Shown one piece after another: positions 1-5,526 of a stretch of DNA of 5,692 nt. The notes below the pieces were generated by a model that was not told the origin of the DNA, made no database searches, and saw only the letters and a list, made by a program, of their open reading frames with translations. Source of the stretch: Treponema sp. (GTDB lineage Bacteria; Spirochaetota; Spirochaetia; Treponematales; Breznakiellaceae); assembly GCA_031258265.1 (NCBI GenBank), contig JAIRNB010000043.1, positions 1-5,692 on the forward strand. The letters run 5' to 3'. Positions within the stretch are counted from its first letter, which is position 1. The number at the start of each line of letters is the position of its first letter. The translations under genes and the position numbers were made by a program.

Positions 1-62
1 AAGCGCGAAGCGCAACAAACTCCTAGGCTTTTAAGGGGGATACGGTTATAGTTTTACTATCT
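1..62 (+). promoter_or_regulatory. Leader of the transporter operon with a distant Shine-Dalgarno and a small hairpin
   Basis: The only purine-rich Shine-Dalgarno-like stretch is AAGGGGGA at 33-40, which lies 22 bases from the ATG at 63 and is too far for a normal site. Between them is a perfect short inverted repeat, ATAGT (48-52), TTT loop, ACTAT (56-60). If this folds, the gap shrinks to about 9 bases, so a structure-bridged ribosome site is plausible but unproven. TATAGT at 47-52 resembles a -10 box, but no -35 stands at the right distance, so I call no promoter. Positions 3-13 form a tiny GCGC-GAA-GCGC hairpin, and 5-15 match the complement of 5226-5236. Confidence 0.4.
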
Positions 63-2759
63 ATGAAACGTTTGATTGAAAAAATTTTTAGGTATCCCTG
101 GCTTATAATTGCGATCACCGGGGCTGTCACGGTGTTTTTTGCCTTCCAGCTTCCCCGGGCGGAGCTTGATAACAACAATATACGTTTTGTCCCCGCCAGT
201 GATCCGGCGCGGATCACCTCGTCCTATATTGACGAAACCTTTGGCAGTTCTGTCTTTATTCTGGTGGGTTTGGAGCGGAAATACGGGACTGTTTTTGACG
301 GCCCTTTTTTGAACCGGATTAGGGATTATGTGGCCCGGATAGAACAGATTGGCATGGTGGGGGATGTGTATTCTATCGTTGACGCGGATTATATTTCCGG
401 CGAGGGGGGGGCTGTTCTGGTGAGTCCCCTGGTAAGCCGGGATTTTTCCGGTACGGCGGATGAGATTGCGGAACTGCGGAAACGGCTGCTCTCCTGGGAT
501 CTGTATGAAGATGCCCTGATATCTGATGATTTTACGGCGACCCAGATTCTTGTTCCCCTGGAACTCACGGAAGAAAATTACGGCAGTTCCGATGTGGTAC
601 GGGAGTACCTTCAGGTGCGGGACATTGCCCGGTCTCTGTTTGACGGGATGGCCGATGTGTATGTGACGGGGATTCCCATTATCGCGGCCACGATAAATGA
701 AGCGGTGGCCCAGGATATTAGGCTTATGATCCCCCTGGTTATTTTGGTGGTGATCCTCATCGTGTTTATCCCCTTTAAGAGGCTGGGGGCCACTTTCCTT
801 TCCCTGGTATCGGTTCTTGTGGCGGTTATCTGGTCTATCGGGGCCATGCCCTTAATGGGGGTCAAGCTTTCGGTTATTTCCACCGTCCTTCCGGTTATCC
901 TTATTGCCATGGGCAGTTCTTACGGCCTGCATGTGGTGATCCACTACCTGGAAGACCGGGAAGCGGGGGGAAGGGAGATGGGCGCCGGGGAACACCGGGA
1001 CCTGATCCTGCGCCTGATTGGCCGTACCGGAAAGCCTATTTTCCTTGCGGCCCTTACCACCTTTGCCAGTTTTATCTCGTTTTGCATTACCCGGGTAACG
1101 CCTATCCGGGAATTTGGATTCTTTGCCAGTTTTGGGGTTATGGCCTCTTTCCTTATTACCATGACGCTGATCCCCGCGATTCTCCTGATCCGGGGGTCCA
1201 GCCGTCGAAAGGAATTTCATTCCGCCGGGGAGGGCGGAAAAGTCCGGAACAGGATCGCCGCCTTTTTTACCGCCGTATCGTTCCACCGGGCTGTAGTTCT
1301 CTGCGTAGTTATCGCGGTAACTCTCTTTTCGCTGTACGGAGCTTCGAAGATCGTTATTGATAATGTGATGGTAGAGTATTTTAAGAGCAGTACGGATATA
1401 TACCGGTCGGATAAATTTATCCGGGAAAAATTCGGCGGTTCCAAGATTCTCAGCGTGGTTGTGCGGGCGGAAAGTCCGGAGATCCTCCTTCACCCGGACT
1501 GCCTGGGGGCCCTGGACAGCCTGGGACGTTACCTGGAACACCGGGTTCCCGAAGTGGGGAACGTGATGGGTTTTACCGATCTGATTAAACGGATCAACCA
1601 GGTATTGAATACCGGGGAAAGTCCCGATGGTCTTGCCCCGGCTTCCGCCCCCCCGCGGGAGGCTTTGAGTTTTTGGGATTTTGATTCCGGCGCTGATTTT
1701 GATTCCGCCGGCGGGGAAGAAACGGAAAGCTCCGGCGGGGCCCCCGGGGAACCGGAGTGGGGGGAAGACTACGCCGGAGCGGATTTTGAAGGGCCGGGCT
1801 TTGGAGATGCGGGTTTTGAAGACGCGGGTTTTGACGGGGACCGGGTTTACAGCATAAATGAGATTGCCCGCCTCCTCGACCGGGCCTCCAGCGCCGGAAT
1901 GGATAGATCGATAAGCGCAGGAGAACTGGTGGATGAATTCCAGCGGCTTATCAATTACGAAGGTTACTCATACTACGAAATACCCCAGGACCCCCGGCGC
2001 TATGGAAAAACCGCCAAGGAAGAATTATCCGGCCTTATTTCAAACTACCTGTTCCTCCTTTCGGGGGATATTTCCGGCTATGCCAACGATCCCCTGGAAC
2101 CCACCAGCATCAAGACCACCGTCCAACTGCGGACCACGGGCCAGGAGGACACGGACCGGGGAACCCTGGCGATCCGGCAGTTTGTGGCGGCAAATTTTCC
2201 CAAGAATGTGGATGTTATTGTGGGGGGTACGGCCCTGGTGGAGGGGGCCACCAATACCCTGGTGGTCCAGTCCCAGTTAATATCCGTGGTTTTTTCCGTT
2301 ATCGCCATGTTTATAATCGTGTCTGCGGCATATAAGTCCCTGGCCGCGGGGGGTATCGCCATAATCCCCCTTTCCATACTTATTCTGGCTAACTTTGCCG
2401 CCATGGGCTTTCTCCATATCAAGCTGAATCTTGCCACCGCCATGATCTCCAGCGTTTCCATTGGGGTAGGTATTGATTATACTATCCACTTCATCGAAGC
2501 TTATAAGCATGAATTTCGGCTTTCCGGCGGCAAGGGGGATTTTTTGAAACGGGCCTACTATGTTTCGGGAACGGCGATTCTGGTGGATACCCTTTCCGTG
2601 GGTCTTGGTTTTGCGGTCCTCCGGTTTTCCAATTTTGTAATGCTCCAGGACTTTGGGCTTCTGGTCTGTCTTGCCATGATGATAAGCGCCCTTTCGGGAC
2701 TCATCATTGTTCCCGCCCTGCTGGGCTTCTTTAAGCCGAAATTCATCCGGGAGGTTTAA
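63..2759 (+). CDS. RND superfamily (MMPL-type) inner-membrane transporter
   Basis: This is a proton-driven RND/MMPL-like transporter of the COG1033 type, 898 residues, close to the usual family length. The N-terminus, a basic start followed by a hydrophobic helix, fits the family and supports the ATG at 63; no in-frame start lies between the upstream TAG at 24-26 and this ATG. Visible layout: TM1 about 13-31; first periplasmic domain about 33-217; TM2-6 about 218-238, 242-262, 269-293, 324-344 and 351-377; a basic cytoplasmic loop about 378-408; TM7 about 409-428; second periplasmic domain about 430-735; TM8-12 about 737-757, 760-782, 789-812, 835-853 and 859-890. TM10 carries the Asp-Tyr pair (D805, Y806) used in MMPL proton relays. 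The matching TM4 site reads GSSYGLH, with Ser286 in place of Asp. Residues 539-593 are an acidic Gly/Phe-rich insertion in the second periplasmic domain, with 18 Asp/Glu and no Lys/Arg. The gene is followed by a LolA-like protein and a barrel, so lipid or hydrophobic cargo is more likely than drug efflux. Family call is strong; substrate is inference. Confidence 0.93.
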   Translation: MKRLIEKIFRYPWLIIAITGAVTVFFAFQLPRAELDNNNIRFVPASDPARITSSYIDETFGSSVFILVGLERKYGTVFDGPFLNRIRDYVARIEQIGMVGDVYSIVDADYISGEGGAVLVSPLVSRDFSGTADEIAELRKRLLSWDLYEDALISDDFTATQILVPLELTEENYGSSDVVREYLQVRDIARSLFDGMADVYVTGIPIIAATINEAVAQDIRLMIPLVILVVILIVFIPFKRLGATFLSLVSVLVAVIWSIGAMPLMGVKLSVISTVLPVILIAMGSSYGLHVVIHYLEDREAGGREMGAGEHRDLILRLIGRTGKPIFLAALTTFASFISFCITRVTPIREFGFFASFGVMASFLITMTLIPAILLIRGSSRRKEFHSAGEGGKVRNRIAAFFTAVSFHRAVVLCVVIAVTLFSLYGASKIVIDNVMVEYFKSSTDIYRSDKFIREKFGGSKILSVVVRAESPEILLHPDCLGALDSLGRYLEHRVPEVGNVMGFTDLIKRINQVLNTGESPDGLAPASAPPREALSFWDFDSGADFDSAGGEETESSGGAPGEPEWGEDYAGADFEGPGFGDAGFEDAGFDGDRVYSINEIARLLDRASSAGMDRSISAGELVDEFQRLINYEGYSYYEIPQDPRRYGKTAKEELSGLISNYLFLLSGDISGYANDPLEPTSIKTTVQLRTTGQEDTDRGTLAIRQFVAANFPKNVDVIVGGTALVEGATNTLVVQSQLISVVFSVIAMFIIVSAAYKSLAAGGIAIIPLSILILANFAAMGFLHIKLNLATAMISSVSIGVGIDYTIHFIEAYKHEFRLSGGKGDFLKRAYYVSGTAILVDTLSVGLGFAVLRFSNFVMLQDFGLLVCLAMMISALSGLIIVPALLGFFKPKFIREV
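1797..1841 (+). repeat. Three tandem 15-bp units coding a GF(x)DA pentapeptide
   Basis: Residues 579-593 of the transporter read GFGDA, GFEDA and GFDGD, and the DNA repeats in register every 15 bases (GGCTTTGGAGATGCG, GGTTTTGAAGACGCG, GGTTTTGACGGGGAC). They sit at the end of the acidic low-complexity stretch in the second periplasmic domain. Such in-frame units can expand or contract without breaking the reading frame. No function can be assigned. Confidence 0.75.
2749..2754 (+). promoter_or_regulatory. Ribosome binding site of the LolA-like gene, inside the end of the transporter gene
   Basis: GGGAGG lies within the last codons of the transporter gene, 10 bases before the ATG at 2765. The two genes are separated by only 5 bases, which supports one transcript and coupled translation. 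No room exists for a separate promoter between them. Confidence 0.8.
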
Positions 2760-2764
2760 CCAAA

Positions 2765-3550
2765 ATGAAAAAAAGAACGGTTTTATGCTGCGCCGCAATG
2801 CTGGCGGTAATGCTGACGGCGGTTTCCCTGTCCGCCCAGGACGCGGAAGAAATTGTCCGGTCCTCCCGGGACCGGATACAGGCGGACAGCGTCTATACCC
2901 GTTCCACCATGATCCTGAAGGCAAAGAACGGCGGCGAAACCCGGCGGGTAATTGAACAGTTTTCCAAAGACGGCCCCCGGGGGAACAGGGTTGTTATTGT
3001 TTTCCACGAGCCAAAGTCCGTGGCGGGAATCCGGTTTTTGACCATGGAGAATCCCGGCAGGGAAGATGACCGCTGGATATTCCTGCCGGACCGGGGGCGG
3101 GTACAGCGGATACCTTCGGCGGACGGGTCCAAGAGTTTTGTGGGCACCGATTTTTCCAACGATGATATATCCAGTTCCGACCGCGGCGCGGATTTGGACC
3201 GCCACAGCCTGCTGCGGGAAGAAGATTTGGGGGGGAATCCCTGTTATGTGATTCAGTCGATCCCCAAGGACAGTTCCTATCAGTATTCTAAAATGGTTCA
3301 GTGGATCGATAAAGGCACCAGGGTATGCCACAAAATCGAGCTTTACGATAAAAAAAACGCCCTGGTAAAGACCCTGGAAATTCTGCGGCTGGAAGATAAA
3401 GACGGCCGCCTGAGCCCCATGCAGACCCGGATGACCACCCATGCGGCGGGAACTTATACCCAGATCAACGTGGACCTTATCCGTTATGACGCGCAGATCC
3501 CTGAGGGATTCTTTACCCAGGAGTACCTTGCCACCGGGAGGTCCCGGTGA
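2765..3550 (+). CDS. Exported LolA-like outer membrane lipoprotein-sorting family protein
   Basis: This 261-residue protein belongs to the outer-membrane lipoprotein-sorting (LolA-like half-barrel) family. It starts with a signal peptide: KKR, a hydrophobic core at about 5-22, and a probable cleavage after SLSA (residue 24). The early Cys8-Cys9 is too close to the start to be a lipobox. Family signatures are clear: RWIFLPDRGRVQRI (103-116), FVGTDFSNDDI (125-135), a central strand region ending in KIELYDKKNALVKTLE (190-205), and IPEGFF near the C-terminus (245-250). Known members are single-domain periplasmic proteins with a hydrophobic cavity. Many sit next to MMPL/RND transporters rather than LolCDE, as here, so I infer a periplasmic carrier or adaptor for the cargo of the upstream pump rather than true LolA. 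The protein has no frameshift or truncation. Its stop overlaps the next start by 4 bases (GTGA). An 8-base A run at 3350-3357 and a 7-base G run at 3229-3235 lie within it. Confidence 0.9.
   Translation: MKKRTVLCCAAMLAVMLTAVSLSAQDAEEIVRSSRDRIQADSVYTRSTMILKAKNGGETRRVIEQFSKDGPRGNRVVIVFHEPKSVAGIRFLTMENPGREDDRWIFLPDRGRVQRIPSADGSKSFVGTDFSNDDISSSDRGADLDRHSLLREEDLGGNPCYVIQSIPKDSSYQYSKMVQWIDKGTRVCHKIELYDKKNALVKTLEILRLEDKDGRLSPMQTRMTTHAAGTYTQINVDLIRYDAQIPEGFFTQEYLATGRSR
3532..3549 (+). promoter_or_regulatory. Perfect palindrome enclosing the ribosome site and start codon of the barrel gene
   Basis: CACCGGGA (3532-3539), GG, TCCCGGTG (3542-3549) is a perfect inverted repeat. The Shine-Dalgarno GGGAGG (3536-3541) and the GTG start (3547-3549) both lie inside it. 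In RNA it would form a stem of about 7 bp that hides the site until ribosomes finishing the upstream gene melt it. This is a classic arrangement for translational coupling. The same bases also code the last residues of the upstream protein (TGRSR). Confidence 0.65.
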
Positions 3551-5082
3551 AAGCGTTTTCCGGCAGGGCGGTCCCCGCGTTTTTCGCTGTTCTGATTCTT
3601 CTTTTTTGCCCCCTGCTTTTTTGTCCCCTGATCGCAGGGGCCCAGGACTTTTGGCTGGAAGGGGAAGAAGAGGATTCCCCTGTTCCCGAAATTTCCACCG
3701 GGAAATTTGGGCTCAGGACCGGCGGGGAAATAAGCGGGGAACTTTTGATGTTCCCATACGAGTTAAGCGGTGGCAGGGCGGGGGAAGCCGATTGGGGGAA
3801 CCTGGTCAGCGCCAAAATCAACCTTGACGCCTCCGCCCCCAACGCCGAAGCGGCGCTGCACTTTAAGCTTTCCCCCCGGATCGTCGATATGACGGCTTCA
3901 GGCGAATCCTTTTGGACCCCCCCCTTCATTGATGAACTGTACATCCGGGCCTTCCTGGGGCCGCTGACTCTGGAAACGGGTTTGCGGAAACTGGCCTGGG
4001 GCCGGGCGGATGTCCAGGGCCCCCTGGACGTGACTAACCCCCTGGACTATACGGACCTGACCAATGTGGAGGATACCATGGGCCGTAAAATTGCCCGGCC
4101 CATGATCCACGCATCCCTCCCCCTGGGCGGGGCCTCCAAACTGGAGGGGGTTTTTATCCCCAATTTTCAGGGCCACCGTTATACCCTGGATTCGGAAGAC
4201 CGCTGGTATCCGACGGCCATAGCCGCCGGCCGCCGGGACGACATGATCGGCGGCCTGATTGGGGGATTGGCGCAGTTTGTCCCGGCCTCATCTTTGCCGG
4301 CTATTACTTCCGCGCTGCAAAACGCCGCCACGGGCATGAATATTACCCAGACGAATCTTTCGGGCACCGGGGGCCTTACATACGCCCAGGGGGGCCTCCG
4401 GTTTACCACCACCCTGGGGCCGGCGGATCTGGGCTTCCAGTATTACTCCGGTTTTTTATTCCGTCCCAGTTTAACTATTAAAGGCGCGGACGAGTTATTT
4501 ATAAGCGCCGCCGGAAACCCGTCAAGTCTGGCTGCTATTATTTCCTCTACACCGCCCCTGAGCCCCCTGCTTACATACAACCGTTACCACCAGATAGGTT
4601 TGGATTATACCCAGGTGATCTTCGATTTTAGTTTCCGGGCGGAACTGGCGGCCCATATCACCGGGGACCTCAAGGGGAATGACGGGGGTATTTACAATCC
4701 CTCCCTGGCCTGGTCCGCGGGCTTTGACCGGGACCTCTTTGGCTTTACCTTCTTTGTTGAAGCCGATGAAAGCATACGGCTCCTGGACAGCAAGGTAAGA
4801 AGCAATCCCGCCCTGGATACCGAAGGGGGCGTTCCCCTTACCAGTACAGCCATTATCGCCCGGATCTCCCGGAATTTTTTCCAGGATAAACTGGAGCTCA
4901 AATTCGGCCTCCTGTGGAATGTGGAGACCAGCGATCTTTATCTGATGCCTTCCGCCGGTTACACCATGGGGGACCTGGAGGCCGTCCTTTCCGGTGGAAT
5001 CTTCGCGGGGAAAGACGGGGGGGAGCTTTCCCAGTACCGGAACAACGGTTATATCAAAACGGCGCTGACATATTCGTTTTAG
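3547..5082 (+). CDS. Outer-membrane beta-barrel protein, DUF1302-like
   Basis: The 511-residue product begins at GTG and has a signal peptide: basic K2/R7, a long hydrophobic core at 9-29, and cleavage probably after AGA (residue 32). The rest shows alternating amphipathic strands rich in Gly, Tyr, Phe and Asn with no hydrophobic helices, and it ends in TYSF, a C-terminal Phe as expected for a Bam-assembled barrel. Residues 144-171 (TGLRKLAWGRADVQGPLDVTN and onward through NPLDYTDL) followed by ARPMIHASLPLG (183-194) and a LEGVFIPNF strand (199-207) resemble the DUF1302 pattern: a WG(e/r) motif, the NP-D pair and a PM/PV strand. The likeness to DUF1302 is my own recognition and needs a profile search. 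I see no FadL features. Two Cys in the signal core (21 and 26) lack a good lipobox, so a lipoprotein is unlikely. As the last gene of the operon it probably provides the outer-membrane end of the system; the role is inference. A C8 run (3917-3924) and a G7 run (5017-5023) lie in the gene. Confidence 0.82.
   Translation: MKAFSGRAVPAFFAVLILLFCPLLFCPLIAGAQDFWLEGEEEDSPVPEISTGKFGLRTGGEISGELLMFPYELSGGRAGEADWGNLVSAKINLDASAPNAEAALHFKLSPRIVDMTASGESFWTPPFIDELYIRAFLGPLTLETGLRKLAWGRADVQGPLDVTNPLDYTDLTNVEDTMGRKIARPMIHASLPLGGASKLEGVFIPNFQGHRYTLDSEDRWYPTAIAAGRRDDMIGGLIGGLAQFVPASSLPAITSALQNAATGMNITQTNLSGTGGLTYAQGGLRFTTTLGPADLGFQYYSGFLFRPSLTIKGADELFISAAGNPSSLAAIISSTPPLSPLLTYNRYHQIGLDYTQVIFDFSFRAELAAHITGDLKGNDGGIYNPSLAWSAGFDRDLFGFTFFVEADESIRLLDSKVRSNPALDTEGGVPLTSTAIIARISRNFFQDKLELKFGLLWNVETSDLYLMPSAGYTMGDLEAVLSGGIFAGKDGGELSQYRNNGYIKTALTYSF
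3601..3630 (+). repeat. 15-bp tandem duplication in the signal peptide of the barrel protein
   Basis: CTTTTTTGCCCCCTG at 3601-3615 is followed directly by CTTTTTTGTCCCCTG at 3616-3630; the two differ at one base. They encode LFCPL twice (residues 19-28). The duplication lengthens the hydrophobic core of the signal peptide and looks recent at the DNA level. Confidence 0.85.
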
Positions 5083-5089
5083 GAAATTC

Positions 5090-5231
5090 GGATTGGGCGC
5101 ATCCCCGTCCCCTGCGGGGACGGGGACCGGGCTTTTCGGGGCTCCGCGGGTCCCTACCCGCTTCGGCCTCCTCGTCCCGCCTCCGGCGGGACTGCGGTGG
5201 CGCGCTTCGCGCCCCCTCCAATCCCTTGCGC
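5090..5231. repeat. Compound palindromic element with a closing stem and four internal hairpins
   Basis: The element begins 8 bases after the barrel gene's stop. GGATTGG (5090-5096) pairs with CCAATCC (5218-5224) as a closing stem. Inside are four hairpins: 5103-5125 (10 bp, TGC loop), 5146-5161 (GCGGG/CCCGC), 5174-5192 (GTCCCGCC, TCC, GGCGGGAC) and 5199-5213 (GGCGCG, CTT, CGCGCC). Just inside and just outside the closing stem, GCGCA (5097-5101) and TGCGC (5227-5231) are also complementary. It is much more GC-rich than the sequence to its right. The design resembles dispersed intergenic repeats (REP/BIME-like or other foldable mobile repeats). It lacks the RYYYAAC/GTTRRRY ends of integron attC sites. 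The family is not identified. Confidence 0.6.
5103..5125 (+). terminator. Strong hairpin after the operon, possible transcript 3' end
   Basis: CCCCGTCCCC (5103-5112), TGC loop, GGGGACGGGG (5116-5125) is a perfect 10-bp stem starting 20 bases after the stop codon of the barrel gene. No T-run follows it (the next bases are ACCGGGCTTTTCGGGG), so it is not a standard intrinsic terminator. It may instead protect the mRNA 3' end, or act only as part of the surrounding repeat element. Confidence 0.3.
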
Positions 5232-5236
5232 TTCGC

Positions 5237-5357
5237 TGTATGATACGATTTTCCGCCAAGGTGCAAAGCCGTATTTCCATTGCTGTCAGAATCTAAAAAA
5301 CATAAAAACGTCTATACTCATCTGGAACAAGCTTATTCGAGGGTCTGGTTTAATACC
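5237..5357. other. Non-coding AT-richer spacer, no gene recognised
   Basis: Between the GC-rich palindromic element and the first GGAGC hairpin I find no reading frame with a ribosome site, no tRNA fold and no clear promoter. TATACT at 5313-5318 is a fair -10 match but has no -35 partner at 16-18 bases. The composition changes abruptly from GC-rich to AT-rich around 5240. Confidence 0.4.
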
Positions 5358-5374
5358 CCGGAGCTCTGCTCCGG
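5358..5374. repeat. Palindromic hairpin, copy 1
   Basis: CCGGAGC (5358-5364), TCT loop, GCTCCGG (5368-5374). It is preceded by ATAC and followed by CTCA, and it shares its core GGAGCTCTGCTCC with the hairpin at 5498-5518. Both copies have GGCTCA at or just after the 3' arm (here 5373-5378). Confidence 0.7.
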
Positions 5375-5381
5375 CTCAAAT

Positions 5382-5390
5382 AATGCAACG
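5382..5390. repeat. Direct repeat AATGCAACG, copy 1
   Basis: AATGCAACG occurs here, 7 bases after the first hairpin, and again at 5480-5488, 9 bases before the second hairpin. Together with the two related hairpins this suggests that the stretch 5350-5526 arose from duplicated or inserted short units. Confidence 0.5.
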
Positions 5391-5420
5391 TTTACAAAAA
5401 TTTGGTGTTAAACCTAATAA

Positions 5421-5434
5421 CTCGCTTACGCGAG
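5421..5434. repeat. Small hairpin CTCGC-TTAC-GCGAG
   Basis: A 5-bp stem with a four-base loop. An outer TAATA (5415-5419) can pair with TATTA (5441-5445) across a GGAGGG bulge. In addition AATACCC (5352-5358) is complementary to GGGTATT (5438-5444), and GGTTTAA (5347-5353) to TTAAACC (5408-5414), so several folds compete. There is no T-tract after it. The role is unknown. Confidence 0.45.
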
Positions 5435-5479
5435 GGAGGGTATTATAAATTTCCTTACGACCGAGCCTCCGTTTGACCC

Positions 5480-5488
5480 AATGCAACG
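5480..5488. repeat. Direct repeat AATGCAACG, copy 2
   Basis: Second copy of the 9-base word at 5382-5390, placed before the second hairpin rather than after it, so the order around the two hairpins is mirrored. Confidence 0.5.
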
Positions 5489-5497
5489 CTAAAGATA

Positions 5498-5518
5498 CCG
5501 CGGAGCTCTGCTCCGCGG
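5498..5518. repeat. Palindromic hairpin, copy 2, next to the intron start
   Basis: CCGCGGAGC (5498-5506), TCT loop, GCTCCGCGG (5510-5518), a perfect 9-bp stem. The core is shared with 5358-5374, with CG added on each side. It ends 8 bases before the likely 5' splice site of the group II intron. An alternative pairing of CGGAGGCTC (5516-5524) with GAGCCTCCG (5463-5471) would compete with it. Confidence 0.7.
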
Positions 5519-5526
5519 AGGCTCAT

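Noticed and set aside
852..1541. A 229-residue reading frame on the minus strand
   Set aside because: It lies wholly opposite the transporter gene. Its product is rich in Gly, Arg, Pro and Lys with no recognisable domain, as expected from the antisense of GC-rich codons.
2277..2924. A 215-residue minus-strand reading frame across the first gene junction
   Set aside because: It is antisense to two well-supported genes and has no domain or signal features.
3350..3358. A AAA AAC slippery heptamer in the correct phase in the LolA-like gene, as a possible programmed frameshift
   Set aside because: A -1 shift meets a TAA at 3397-3399 after about 14 codons and would only truncate a complete, well-conserved protein. 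I see no obvious stimulatory structure.
3547..5082. FadL-type fatty acid channel
   Set aside because: Treponemes do have FadL-like proteins, but this one lacks the FadL N-terminal hatch motifs, and its WGR...NPLD region fits a DUF1302-like pattern better.
5090..5231. Integron attC site
   Set aside because: Its foldable shape and size fit, but the RYYYAAC and GTTRRRY core sites are absent and there is no cassette or integrase nearby.
4522..5280. A 252-residue reading frame on the minus strand crossing the barrel gene's end and the palindromic element
   Set aside because: It is low in complexity and Gly/Pro/Arg-rich, begins in the non-coding spacer without a ribosome site, and overlaps a well-supported barrel gene.
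5313..5318. TATACT as the -10 box of a promoter for the intron region
   Set aside because: No TTGACA-like box lies 16-18 bases upstream, so the match is no better than chance in AT-rich sequence.
5197..5448. An 83-codon plus-strand frame in the intergenic region
   Set aside because: It starts with GTG inside a hairpin of the palindromic element, has no ribosome site, and its translation resembles no protein family.
5350..5526. CRISPR array
   Set aside because: There are only two palindromic copies of unequal length, no regular spacers and no cas gene.
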